DNA from: Bradyrhizobium sp. SRS-191
Lineage (GTDB): Bacteria; Pseudomonadota; Alphaproteobacteria; Rhizobiales; Xanthobacteraceae
Assembly: GCF_024586915.1 (NCBI RefSeq)
Contig: NZ_JANBVS010000013.1
Location: 1 to 64,000 of the forward strand
DNA: 64,000 nucleotides
Direction of reading: 5' to 3'
Within the stretch, counting starts at the first letter, position 1. Each line of letters starts with the position of its first letter. Positions 35,725 to 43,915 of this stretch are shown piece after piece. A program made the translations under genes and the position numbers. Below the pieces are notes generated by a model. The model made no database searches, had not been told where the DNA came from, and saw only the letters and a list, made by a program, of their open reading frames with translations.

Positions 35725-37908
35725 ATGCAGCCAGCCTTGCGGAAAGGCGATGAGATCGCCGACCTGTTTGCCCGGGCGAGTGCGTCTCACCGCGCCGGCG
35801 ATCTGGCCAAGGCTCAGGCCGGCTACAAGAAGATCCTGAAGAAGCGGCCGAACCATTTCGGCGCGCTCTATATGTCCGGACTGTCCGAGCACCAGAGCAA
35901 CAATCCGGAGGCGGCGGAACGCCTGCTGAAGCGGGCGCTGCTAGTTGACCCGCAAAACGTTGCGGCAAGGTATGCGCGGGCAGTTGTTCTCTCCGCGCTG
36001 CAGCGGGACAACGACGCCTTGACCTGCTTCGACGACCTCCTCGCCTTGAAGCCGGATTTCGTCGAGGCGCATCTGGAGCGCGGCAAGCTGTTGTCGCGCC
36101 TCCAGCGCTTCGCGGACGCGGTCGTCAGTTTCGACAACGTCCTCCGGATCAACCCGCAGCAACTCGACGTGTTGATGAACAAGGGCGAAGCGCTGCACTA
36201 TCTCGGGCGCTACGCCGACGCGATCGCGTGCTACGACCAGCTTCTCGCGGTGAGGCCCGCGCATTTGGCCGCCATCATCAATCGCGGCTGCGCGTTCAAG
36301 GACCTGCGCCGCTCCGATAAGGCGATCGCCGAATTCAGCCGGGCACTGGCGCTCGCGCCCGACGACACCACGGCGCTGATCAATCGCGGCGAGACATTCC
36401 TCCAGCTCAAGCGCAACGACGACGCGCTCGTTGATTTCGACCGGGTGATCGCGCTCGATCCGCAATTCACGCTGGGCTGGCTCGGCCGCGCCAACGTCCT
36501 GATGCTGAACAAGCGGGTGAGCGAGGCGCTGGAGGCCTGCCAGCGCGCGGTTGCGATCGAGCCGAACTCGGCGAAAGCGCTGAGCCAGATCGGTCAATGT
36601 CATGCGTTGCTCGGCGATGCGGAAGCCGCTGTCGCCTTTTTCGATCGGGCGCTCGCGATCGACCCGGCCGACGACATCGCGCTGGCGAACCGCATCTTCT
36701 CGTTGGACTTCTGCGATGTCGGCTATGCGGAGCACCAGGCGGCCCGGTCGGAGTGGTGGCGCCGGATCGGGTCGAAGATCGCCGAGCGGCATCCGCCTGA
36801 TCACACCAACGATCTCGACCCTCACAGACGCATCGTCGTGGGATATGTGTCGGGCGACTTCAAGGAGCATTCCGCCGCTCGCACGATCCGGCCCGTGCTG
36901 CAGAACCACGACAAATCGCAGGTCGAGGTGATCTGCTATTCGAACTCACCGGTCCAGGACGAGATCACGGAGACGTTCCGGGCGGCTGCCGATCGATGGC
37001 GCGACGTGATGCAATGGTCCGACGATCAGCTCACGGAGCGCATCCGCGCCGACCGGGTCGACATTCTCGTCGACCTCTCTGGACATTCTCGCGGCAATCG
37101 ACTGAGCACCTTCGCGCGCAAGCCGGCCCCCATTCAGGTCACCGCCTGGGGCCATGCGACCGGCACCGGCCTCGCGACGATGGACTATCTGTTCGGTGAT
37201 CCCGTCATGGCGCCGTCGGAGGTGCGTCACCTGTTCACGGAGCAGATCTATGATCTGCCCTGCCTGATCATCATCGAGCCGCCTCCGGCGGGGCTGCGCA
37301 GCCTCGAGGCGCCCGTGACGACGAATGGCCATGTGACCTACGGCGCGTTCACCAGGGCGAACCGGTTGTCGAGCGCCGTCATCGACGTCTGGGCCTGCAT
37401 CCTGCGCGCCGATGTCAATGCCCGCTTGCTGGTCAAGGATTATCTGCTCAGCGATATCGCGATCCAGGCGCGGCTGCTGGCCGACTTCGCCGCGCGCGGC
37501 ATCGCGGCGGATCGTATCGACCTGATCGGACCGACCTCCCGCGACGAGCATCTGGCCGCCCACCGGCTCATCGACATCTGGCTCGATCCGTTTCCGAATG
37601 GCGGCGGCGTCTCGGCCTGGGAAGCCCTGCACATGGGCGTGCCGGTCGTCTCGAAGCTCGGCAACGGCATGTGCAGCCGGGCCGGCGGCGCCATCCTGAC
37701 GGCAATCGGCATGGCCGACTGGGTCGCCACGACTGACGATGAATATGTGGAGATCGCATTGCGGTCCACGCCGGACCGCCTCAGGACGATCCGTCACCAA
37801 CTCCCCGACCTCATCGCCGCACGTTGTGGGCCTGCTGTCTACACCAGGGCCGTCGAAGCGGCCTATCGCACGATGTGGCAGACCTATTGCCGCGGCCGAC
37901 AGAGCTGA
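35725..37908 (+). CDS. TPR-domain O-GlcNAc transferase (SPINDLY/OGT-like)
   Basis: The 727-residue protein has an N-terminal array of about nine tetratricopeptide repeats (residues ~10-330, e.g. ALINRGETFLQLKRNDDALVDFDRVIALDP) and a C-terminal glycosyltransferase family 41 domain: IVVGYVSGDFKEHSAARTI, VDILVDLSGHSRGNRL, PIQVTAWGHATGTG, and WLDPFPNGGGVSAWEALHMGVPVV, whose last segments bind the nucleotide-sugar. Members glycosylate proteins (O-GlcNAc or O-fucose) or take part in polysaccharide synthesis. The acceptor is unknown and no partner gene is adjacent. Start ATG at 35725 has no strong ribosome-binding site. Confidence 0.87.
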   Translation: MQPALRKGDEIADLFARASASHRAGDLAKAQAGYKKILKKRPNHFGALYMSGLSEHQSNNPEAAERLLKRALLVDPQNVAARYARAVVLSALQRDNDALTCFDDLLALKPDFVEAHLERGKLLSRLQRFADAVVSFDNVLRINPQQLDVLMNKGEALHYLGRYADAIACYDQLLAVRPAHLAAIINRGCAFKDLRRSDKAIAEFSRALALAPDDTTALINRGETFLQLKRNDDALVDFDRVIALDPQFTLGWLGRANVLMLNKRVSEALEACQRAVAIEPNSAKALSQIGQCHALLGDAEAAVAFFDRALAIDPADDIALANRIFSLDFCDVGYAEHQAARSEWWRRIGSKIAERHPPDHTNDLDPHRRIVVGYVSGDFKEHSAARTIRPVLQNHDKSQVEVICYSNSPVQDEITETFRAAADRWRDVMQWSDDQLTERIRADRVDILVDLSGHSRGNRLSTFARKPAPIQVTAWGHATGTGLATMDYLFGDPVMAPSEVRHLFTEQIYDLPCLIIIEPPPAGLRSLEAPVTTNGHVTYGAFTRANRLSSAVIDVWACILRADVNARLLVKDYLLSDIAIQARLLADFAARGIAADRIDLIGPTSRDEHLAAHRLIDIWLDPFPNGGGVSAWEALHMGVPVVSKLGNGMCSRAGGAILTAIGMADWVATTDDEYVEIALRSTPDRLRTIRHQLPDLIAARCGPAVYTRAVEAAYRTMWQTYCRGRQS

Positions 37909-37988
37909 CCTGGGTGAGGTGATAGCGGAACGGTAACAGTCCACTGGTCGTTCGAGCCGCAAGGCGGCGGCGAGGTGCCGAGGTTGGC

Positions 37989-38130
37989 AGACATCGGCAT
38001 CAACACCAATCACTCACTAGAAGAAGCGGGTCAGCAATTCTCGGTGACCAAAGACGTATCCGCTACGTCGAAGCCAAGGCCCTGCGGAAGCTGAGGCAAC
38101 CGTCGAGTTTGAGGCAAGGTCGGCTTTTCG
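37989..38130 (+). pseudogene. Decayed duplicate of the rpoD 3' end (sigma region 4.2)
   Basis: The sequence ATCGGCATCAACACCAATCA...CTAGAAGAAGCGGGTCAGCA..TTCTCGGTGACC...GAAGCCAAGGCCCTGCGGAAG aligns base for base with the region 4 coding part of rpoD near 34818-34950 (ATCGGCATGAACACCGACCA..., GAAGTCGGCCAGCAG, TTCTCGGTGACC, GAAGCCAAGGCGCTGCGGAAG). It has substitutions including in-frame stops, and one small deletion (ACCCGCGAACG reduced to ACCAAAGACG). No start or upstream sigma domains are present. It lies between the OGT-like gene and the reverse transcriptase gene. Confidence 0.85.
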
Positions 38131-38175
38131 CTGCGTTGGACTCGATGCGACCGAGCGTATGCGACCCGAAATAAG

Positions 38176-39411
38176 TTAAGTCATTATGCTGCTATTGGCC
38201 TCATCGAACTCGAGAAGCTTTAGTCCAAGAAACTTGGCTTGATCGGGAGTGATTCGCGAAAGTGCGTGCTCTCCGAAGATGTCGAGCAGGATATTGCTGA
38301 TGATTTTCCGCGATGTCCCTCGTAGCGCCGAGTCTAAGGAGACGAAGTTGTAAGCCCCCTTATAGATTGAAAAATACGAAGCGATCGAACTCCACACCTC
38401 TACCATCGTTTCTTGCAGGGTGCTGTCTTCTTTCAATCTCGTTTGCAGATTGTATTCGTCTTCAAGTTTTCGGCTTATCTTCGCAATTTGTTTCTGAGAA
38501 ACCCGCCAGACCGCTCGCCTGTCGTCACCTACACGGAGAACTTCGCGCCCGAGAAAGTCGACAGGATCGTCCGGTCCGAGTATTTGTGTTTTTGAGGCGT
38601 CACCTAGCCCCGGAATTGTGAGCTTGAGTTCGGACAGGGCGGTGGTTACAAATTGATGTGCTTCTTGTGCCTCTTTCTTTGTGCTTACGAATATCGCCAT
38701 GTCATCCGCATAGCGAACCATCTTTAGTCGACGCTTTTCAATGCGGCGATCAAATTCAGCGAGTACAAGGTTGGCCAAAATCGGAGAGAGGGGCATTCCT
38801 TGCCGGATCCCGGCCCCTCTATGAATTCCTTGTCGCTGAATTTTAGTCCTGTTCTGCCGAGTAATCTGTACTTCGCAGTCGATGATCTTAGCGATAATAG
38901 GTGTGAGGCTGTGTCTATGAAGAGCTCGCTCGACCCGTGATTTAAGATATTGACGCGGTATGGAATCGAAGAATGACTCGATGTCAGTCTTAAGGCACCA
39001 ATCAAAAGAGTCTCGATATCGAACCGCTGCGTCGATTGCGGCTTGCGTGCCTAATTCGGGCAGAAAGCCAAATGAAGAAGAGTTGTATATCGGGAATTTC
39101 TTTGTTCGCTGGAGGTAGGCAGCTATCGCTCGTTGTACGAGACGATCGGAAATTGTCGGGATGCAAATCATCCGTTCTTTGTCGGAGTTTGGTTTGGGTA
39201 TGAAGACAGCCTTTAGCTGTGAGGGACCGTAGTGCCCTTTTCGCAGGCGCGTTGCCAGCACATCCAAATTGTAGTCTAGATTTGCAGCGAAAGCTGCGCC
39301 GGTTACATTGTCAATGCCCGGACGGCCGGCATTTCCCGTTGAATCTCGAGAGTCAACCCAAGCAGAACGTAGCCTGGATTTCGATAGCGTTCTTGTTGGT
39401 TTGGACGTCAT
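38176..39411 (-). CDS. Reverse transcriptase without maturase domain (group II-like / DRT-like)
   Basis: The 411-residue protein has RT motifs in order: GRPGIDNVTG (RT0-like), LKAVFIPKPNSDKERMICIPTISDRLVQRAI (motifs 1-2), SSFGFLPELGTQAAI (2a), WCLKTDIESFFDSIP (3), GIRQGMPLSPILANLVL (4), RYADDMAIFV with the catalytic YADD (5), and DFLGREVLRV (7). After the thumb, no maturase X or HNH endonuclease domain follows, so it is not a typical mobile intron protein. The motif-4 form QG...SP rules against diversity-generating retroelements (usually SQ). Codon use is AT-rich compared with neighbours, suggesting transfer. It best fits an unassigned-group RT of the sort used in defence (DRT) systems. AGG sits just before the ATG. 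Confidence 0.8.
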   Translation of the reverse strand: MTSKPTRTLSKSRLRSAWVDSRDSTGNAGRPGIDNVTGAAFAANLDYNLDVLATRLRKGHYGPSQLKAVFIPKPNSDKERMICIPTISDRLVQRAIAAYLQRTKKFPIYNSSSFGFLPELGTQAAIDAAVRYRDSFDWCLKTDIESFFDSIPRQYLKSRVERALHRHSLTPIIAKIIDCEVQITRQNRTKIQRQGIHRGAGIRQGMPLSPILANLVLAEFDRRIEKRRLKMVRYADDMAIFVSTKKEAQEAHQFVTTALSELKLTIPGLGDASKTQILGPDDPVDFLGREVLRVGDDRRAVWRVSQKQIAKISRKLEDEYNLQTRLKEDSTLQETMVEVWSSIASYFSIYKGAYNFVSLDSALRGTSRKIISNILLDIFGEHALSRITPDQAKFLGLKLLEFDEANSSIMT

Positions 39412-39421
39412 CCTGTTCGCA

Positions 39422-39459
39422 CAAGCTTAGGATCGAGATTGGCGGTGCACCTAAGCTTG
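39422..39459. repeat. Inverted repeat CAAGCTTAGG / CCTAAGCTTG before the RT gene
   Basis: Perfect 10-bp arms with an 18-base loop, 11 bases upstream of the RT start codon on the minus strand and overlapping the stop of the small upstream gene; would form a strong hairpin in the transcript. Confidence 0.7.
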
Positions 39460-39750
39460 ATAGAACTGGCGCCACCAGATGGTCAAAGACGCATCCGCTG
39501 GCTCTTTGAGCTTTGCATCTGCCACGCTTGCGCGCGACACTCTCTGCTCGTGACAGATCACCGTGGGAAAGGCAACTGCGCTGATAGACCAGCTTAGCAG
39601 ACTTCCTACGATGATCCCCGTCCAGACCACCCACGCGGCGAGCGTGGGAACATATCGTGAACGTGCCGCGTCGGCTCGCCGCCCCCGCCCCTTGGGCGCT
39701 CCGTCACAAATGCCATTAGTCCGTCTCTTAGTATTATGCACCACGGACAT
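39451..39750 (-). CDS. Small membrane or secreted protein upstream of RT, 99 aa
   Basis: A 99-residue protein with a basic N-terminal third (NTKRRTNG...GRGRRADAARSR), one hydrophobic segment AAWVVWTGIIVGSLLSWSISAVAF (split as residues ~38-62), and a polar C-terminal region (RVSRASVADAKLKEPADASL). The hydrophobic stretch could be a membrane anchor or a signal sequence. GGAGGT lies 4 bases from the minus-strand ATG at 39750, a strong indication of translation. The C-terminal 31 residues are encoded by the 96-bp repeat 1. The stop is 39 bases upstream of the RT start, so the two genes look like an operon. No homologue is recognised. Confidence 0.5.
   Translation of the reverse strand: MSVVHNTKRRTNGICDGAPKGRGRRADAARSRYVPTLAAWVVWTGIIVGSLLSWSISAVAFPTVICHEQRVSRASVADAKLKEPADASLTIWWRQFYQA
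39469..39564. repeat. 96-bp direct repeat, copy 1 (within the small ORF)
   Basis: Near-identical (94 of 96 bases) to 39772-39867. It can fold as CAGATGCAAAG...CTTTG-AC-CATCTG with an inner GCTC-AAA-GAGC hairpin on the minus strand. Confidence 0.85.
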
Positions 39751-39771
39751 CGACACCTCCGTTGTCCTGCC

Positions 39772-39867
39772 GCGCCACCAGATGGTCAAAGACGCATCCG
39801 CTGGCTCTTTGAGCTTTGCATCTGCCACGCTTGCGCGCGACACTCTCGGCTCTTGACAGATCACCGT
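39772..39867. repeat. 96-bp direct repeat, copy 2
   Basis: Offset from copy 1 by exactly 303 bases, in the same orientation and the same reading frame. The two mismatches are near the left end of the minus-strand reading. The sequence between the copies and beyond copy 2 is not repeated. Confidence 0.85.
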
Positions 39868-40258
39868 CGTGAGGTCGCTTTCGGAAAAGAAGCGATTGCC
39901 AACCTCTTCTATGTAGGTGTGGCCGATAACTGACGCAACCACGAACGCGCAATTATCAATGGAAATCGTTCGAATGCGGCCGCATCTGTCAGAATGCTGA
40001 GATATATGCGGGGGCCGACAAGAAACGTTGTTCGGAATGCGCCTACATATTATAGACAGACGATCAAGCCGCCCGTTCCAGCCGGAAGATATACGACCCG
40101 CGTTGCCTCGACGGTGTTGAGATACATCTCTCCGACTTATGTCTCGCCGTCTATCCCTCACCGGCCCGGTGCTGTTAATTATTGGGCAGATGAGCGGTCG
40201 GTGTAAGCACGTCAGCGTCCGCTATTAAGAAGATCGGACGTCTCCCCCGGTGAGCTGC
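39868..40258. other. AT-rich intergenic stretch upstream of the RT locus
   Basis: About 390 bases of low GC without a gene I can support. A minus-strand frame stays open through it but has no convincing start or composition. It may hold the promoter or a non-coding RNA for the RT locus. Confidence 0.35.
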
Positions 40259-40382
40259 CGTAGGGTGGGCAAAGGCGCGTGCACGGTGTTGAGGCTGGCG
40301 GCGGTGCCGCGCGCCGTGCCCACCGCGCTTCACTGCAGGCCGCTGACGGTGGGCATGCGCTGCGCGCTTTGCCCACCCTACG
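40259..40382. repeat. MITE-like repeat family C, copy 2
   Basis: CGTAGGGTGGGCAAAG at the left end and CTTTGCCCACCCTACG at the right, a perfect 16-bp terminal inverted repeat; interior matches the copy at 35367-35510. Confidence 0.85.
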
Positions 40383-40409
40383 GCAACCGGGACTACGGGG
40401 GGCGCCGAC

Positions 40410-40646
40410 CTACTTCTTCTTCGCGCCGACGCGCTCCAGCGACTTGATCGCGAGCGGCGGGCGGCCGGATTTTTCGGCGATGTCGCGGTCCTGCTCCATG
40501 ATGAAGCCGCGCGCGGGCTCGTCGCCGTCGAGGCCGCCGAGCAGCTCGGCCGGGACGCGGCGGTTGGAGCGCTGCGAGCCGTCCTCATAGGTCACGTTGA
40601 AGAAGGCGAATTCGCCTTTGGGATTGGAGCCGGGTTTCTTTGCCAT
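40410..40646 (-). CDS. Small conserved hypothetical protein, 78 aa
   Basis: A 78-residue protein starting MAKKPGSNPKGEFAFFNVTY, with a basic C terminus (LERVGAKKK). Sequence is predicted to be soluble, beta-rich at the N terminus (FAFFNVTYEDGSQRSNRRV). It looks like a conserved rhizobial small protein but I cannot name the family. The ATG at 40646 is preceded by GGAAAAG 7 bases away; an upstream start is possible but less natural. It is flanked by repeat family C. Confidence 0.55.
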   Translation of the reverse strand: MAKKPGSNPKGEFAFFNVTYEDGSQRSNRRVPAELLGGLDGDEPARGFIMEQDRDIAEKSGRPPLAIKSLERVGAKKK

Positions 40647-40972
40647 GGGGGGCTTTTCCAGGATCAGAAGCGCCGCGTCAACGAGGACGGATGCCGATCT
40701 GCTCATCGATTTTGCTGAAGAGGATGGTTAAGGGCTCAAGCCGGGCAGGGGCAGCGACGGCACCGATGCCTCGCGTCTTCCGCCCGGGGGCGAGCGCATC
40801 GCGCAGGGCGCGCGGTGCGTGCCCGCTGAGATCGGCATGATATGGGGAGGGTGCGGCGGTTTTCCTACCCTGCTGCCGGCCTGCGGCCACATTCGGGCTC
40901 CTCGATTTTGCCGGATCGGCATGCCCCCATGCGCCCGATTCCATGTCAGCTTGATGAACGCCGCCTCCTGGG
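40647..40972. other. Intergenic spacer, nothing recognised
   Basis: Contains the promoter regions of the flanking divergent genes. Frames here show no family features. Confidence 0.35.
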
Positions 40973-41359
40973 ATGCCGATGTCGATGCCGCAACTGACCA
41001 TCTGGTACAACACGCGCTGCCCGGTCTGCGACGCCGGCATCGACTGGCAGCGCAACAAGCTGCTGGCGCTGGTGAAGTCGGGCCGTGTCGCGTTCAAGGA
41101 CATCAACGAGGAGCCGCAGGCGCTGGCCGCATTCGGTGCCGACGTCGACGACGTCCGCCGCCGCCTGCATGCGACCGACGAGGACGGCCAGCTGATCACC
41201 GGCGCCGACGTCGCGCTCCTGCTGTGGAAGCTGACGCCGGGCGAAGGCTGGCTTGCCACGCTGCTCGGCAACCGCGTGGTGCGACCGCTGACTCGCTTCG
41301 GCTACGACCGGTTTGCGGATGGACTGTTCGCCTGGAACAAGTGGAAGGGGCACTGGTGA
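40973..41359 (+). CDS. DCC-family (DUF393) thiol-disulfide oxidoreductase-like protein
   Basis: A 128-residue protein with the thioredoxin-fold DCC motif: IWYNTRCPVCDAGIDW, holding the C-x-x-C pair, followed by VAFKDINEEPQAL and a C-terminal DCC-type region VALLLWKLTPGEGW. The first residue is ambiguous among three nearby ATGs at 40973, 40979 and 40985. Function in thiol exchange is inferred from the motif only. The 3' side is family B repeat. Confidence 0.78.
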   Translation: MPMSMPQLTIWYNTRCPVCDAGIDWQRNKLLALVKSGRVAFKDINEEPQALAAFGADVDDVRRRLHATDEDGQLITGADVALLLWKLTPGEGWLATLLGNRVVRPLTRFGYDRFADGLFAWNKWKGHW

Positions 41360-41402
41360 GGGGGGCGCGTTTGATCCTCCGCCGTTGCCGCAACGGCGGT
41401 GA

Positions 41403-41614
41403 GCTCCCCTCCCCCTTGCGGGGAGGGGTCGGGGGTGGGGGTCCACGAGTCCCGCTCTTGTTGACGAGCACGGATTTCAGCTCGTCCGTCCGAGCACATC
41501 GGGTCTCATCTATGCCGTCACAAGTACACGTCGGGCATCGCGCCGCGCCTCTCACGGAGTTCAGCGCCCGGGGACCCCCACCCCCGCCCCCTCCCCGCAA
41601 GGGGGAGGGGGCGC
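41403..41614. repeat. Intergenic repeat family B, copy 4 (degenerate)
   Basis: CTCCCCTCCCCCTTGCGGGGAGGGG at the left and CCCCCTCCCCGCAAGGGGGAGGGG at the right, with an intervening non-repetitive part of about 140 bases. Confidence 0.6.
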
Positions 41615-41640
41615 ACCGTCATCGCGGGGAGAGCTCGCGT

Positions 41641-41955
41641 CTAACGTCCGCGCACCTTTACCCGCGCGGGCACCCTGGTGCCGCCGCGCGGACCATCCTC
41701 ATCATCGCTGCGGCCGAGCGCCATGATCGCGGTGCCCATGGCGGTCGAGCCGAAGGTGACGAAGAACGAGCCGAGCAGCAGGCCGATGGCGACGCCGGGC
41801 GAATGATCGGCGAAGATCAAATGGCGCAGGCCCCAGGGATCGAGCACCAGCAGGCCACCGACCAGCACCACGGCCATCACGAGCCCGAGCGCGAGATTGA
41901 TCGCGAGCAGGCGGAACAAGGGCGACTGGAGCAGTCGGCGCTGGCGGGGCGGCAT
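41641..41955 (-). CDS. Small hypothetical membrane protein, 104 aa
   Basis: A 104-residue protein with a basic N terminus (MPPRQRRLLQSP) and two predicted membrane helices (LLAINLALGLVMAVVLVGGL and VAIGLLLGSFFVTFGSTAMG), ending in a charged C-terminal tail. No family is recognised. GGAGAG lies 5 bases upstream of the ATG at 41955. It is isolated between a repeat and another small gene. Confidence 0.6.
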   Translation of the reverse strand: MPPRQRRLLQSPLFRLLAINLALGLVMAVVLVGGLLVLDPWGLRHLIFADHSPGVAIGLLLGSFFVTFGSTAMGTAIMALGRSDDEDGPRGGTRVPARVKVRGR

Positions 41956-42104
41956 CGGCGCTCTCCGTTGCGATCGTGAACGACAGCGGAATCGTAGCAC
42001 CGATCACGCCCCGCTCAAGGCCGGAGCCGCCCGGGACAGGCATGGCTGAGCCGACCTGGCCGCGGCTCGTTTTGGGACAGGCGGGCGCAGATCGCCGCGT
42101 CGCC

Positions 42105-42617
42105 TCACGCCGCCTCGCCCTCGGCTACCCCGTGCTGTTTGGCGATCACGCCCTGCCAGACGCTGGCGATCGCGCGCTGCGTCTCCGGTGCAATCAGGCA
42201 GTGGCCCTCATGATCGAAGCCGCAGAAACGTGCCGACGGATCGTGCCTGGTCTCGATCAGCGCGTTGTTGATCATCTCCAGCGAGGCCATCACCTGGCCG
42301 ATGTTCTGCAGCCGGGTATGATGCAGGATGTCGATCAGCCGATAGATCATGACCGGCGGCTGACCCAGCGCGATGCCCGGGCGACCGAACTCGAAGAACA
42401 CGTTCATCGCCGGCAGCACGCCCTGGATCTGCGCCAGGATCTTCGCTGCATCGTCATTGCTGCAGGCGACGAGATGCGCGCCCTGCACCGGCAGGCTCGG
42501 CGCCGGCGGCGTCTCCGGGCCGAGCCCGAGGCCGGCCAGCACCTGATGCTCGATCCAGCGCCGCACCTCCGGTGGCGCCGAGCGGATCTGGTCGGCGGTC
42601 AGCGTAATCCCGATCAT
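42105..42617 (-). CDS. Conserved hypothetical protein, 170 aa
   Basis: A 170-residue soluble protein. The first 30 residues (MIGITLTADQIRSAPPEVRRWIE) are helical. Two cysteines (HLVACSNDDA and SARFCGFDHEGHC) and His residues are seen but no catalytic pattern. I do not recognise the family. GGAG lies 6 bases before the ATG at 42617. It is followed, in the same direction, by nothing close; an OmpA-like gene lies upstream on the same strand. Confidence 0.6.
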   Translation of the reverse strand: MIGITLTADQIRSAPPEVRRWIEHQVLAGLGLGPETPPAPSLPVQGAHLVACSNDDAAKILAQIQGVLPAMNVFFEFGRPGIALGQPPVMIYRLIDILHHTRLQNIGQVMASLEMINNALIETRHDPSARFCGFDHEGHCLIAPETQRAIASVWQGVIAKQHGVAEGEAA

Positions 42618-42706
42618 GGCGTGGTCTCCTTTTGCGTGGGAGATTAGGAAGTGAGCATGGCGCGGTATTGACGAGGATCAAGCGGCCGCGCGCCCTGCGC
42701 GCTGCC

Positions 42707-43651
42707 TCAGGGCGCCACAAGCTCGACGCGGCGGTTCAGCGCCCGGCCCGCATCGGTGGCATTGCTGCCGACCGGGGCGAGCAGGCCGACGCCCGCAGTG
42801 CGCAGCCGCGCCGGCGCAATCCGGTAGCTGCGCGACAGCTCCGCGGCGACGGCCTCGGCGCGCCGCCGCGACAGGTCGAGATTGTAGTCGTAGCTGCCCT
42901 GGTTGTCGGTGTGGCCGACGATGAAGACGTTGAGCTGCGGCTGACCGCCGAGCAGTTGCGCGATCTGCTCCAGGGTGGGCCGGCTCTCCGGCTTCAGGGT
43001 CGCCTTGTCGGTGTCGAAGTAGATGCCGTAGAGCGCGATGTGGCCCTTGTCGCCGAGGCCCTTGGCCATCTCGGCTGCGCTGACCATCTTGTTCTCCATC
43101 GCGCCGAGTTCGGCGATGGTGAGCTGCGCAAAGATCTGCTGATTGTTCTGGCTGACCAGGAGGCTGGCATAGGTCTCGCGACCGCCGGCGGTCTTGCGGC
43201 CGGCAAAATAGCGGTAGTCGAAGCCGTCGACCCACATCTGCGGCACCGGCAGCAGGTCGATCGCCTCGGTGAAGGGAATGCCGCCGCAGGCCTCGGTGTC
43301 GCAGGCGACGAGCGTCTCAAAGCCTGCCTTGGCGAGCTGGCTCTCGAAATTGCGCGACACTTCCAGGATCGAGGGACCGGGCGCGGTTCGATAGGCGATG
43401 CGGGCGATGCGGCCTTCCAGGCGACGCTCGTCCGTCGCCTTGTCGGCCTTGAACGGCGCCGCCTGCACGCGCACGGCATCGAAATCCTTGGCGACATAGC
43501 CGGTGATCACGCTGCCGGCGAAACGGCCGATGCCAGGAACGTCCCTCGCGCCCGCGACATCGCCGGGCTGAGCGTTTGCAGGTGTGTGAAAGACCAGTGC
43601 GGTGAGCAGGACCGCTTGCGCCAATGCGCCGAGCCGGAACGTCATTCTCAT
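42707..43651 (-). CDS. OmpA-family outer membrane lipoprotein-like/peptidoglycan-binding protein
   Basis: The 314-residue protein starts with a signal peptide (LGALAQAVLLTALVFHTPANA), then a middle domain with FAGSVITGYVAKDFDAV (DUF4892-like), and a C-terminal OmpA domain: GIYFDTDKATLKPESRPTL, FIVGHTDNQGSYDYNLDLSR, RRAEAVAAEL and GSNATDAGRALNRRVELV, whose Asp and Arg residues bind diaminopimelate in peptidoglycan. It would tether or sense the cell wall in the periplasm. The ATG at 43651 lies after GAGGTCCCC. Confidence 0.82.
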   Translation of the reverse strand: MRMTFRLGALAQAVLLTALVFHTPANAQPGDVAGARDVPGIGRFAGSVITGYVAKDFDAVRVQAAPFKADKATDERRLEGRIARIAYRTAPGPSILEVSRNFESQLAKAGFETLVACDTEACGGIPFTEAIDLLPVPQMWVDGFDYRYFAGRKTAGGRETYASLLVSQNNQQIFAQLTIAELGAMENKMVSAAEMAKGLGDKGHIALYGIYFDTDKATLKPESRPTLEQIAQLLGGQPQLNVFIVGHTDNQGSYDYNLDLSRRRAEAVAAELSRSYRIAPARLRTAGVGLLAPVGSNATDAGRALNRRVELVAP

Positions 43652-43915
43652 GGGGACCTCTGACAGATGGCGGGCCAACGCTGGGACGGTTCAGGCGCAG
43701 AATGTCGTGGGGCGCGCGGAAGCAACGCGATGCCGAACACGGAGCGCCTTGCATGAGTGCCGGCGAGGACGCGTTCCGTTCAAAGAAGACGATGGTCCCG
43801 CGCGGCGCGATGGCGATCCCTGCCGGCTGGCCTGCCACCGCCAAATCGGGCATTGTGCCTGCGTCTCGGCGCCGTCCTGCCATCATCATGCTCTCATGCA
43901 GGGACCTCTCTCCTC

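Noticed and set aside
38176..39411. Group II intron
   Set aside because: No maturase or HNH domain follows the RT, and no domain V-like hairpin could be found near either end by eye.
39469..39867. Template and variable repeats of a diversity-generating retroelement
   Set aside because: The RT has QG...SP rather than the usual SQ motif, the two copies differ at only two bases and the differences are not confined to template adenines, and no C-type lectin target is present.
39751..40161. Upstream extension of the small protein beside the RT into a 236-residue protein
   Set aside because: The internal ATG has a near-perfect ribosome-binding site and the upstream part has no start signal or composition of a real gene.
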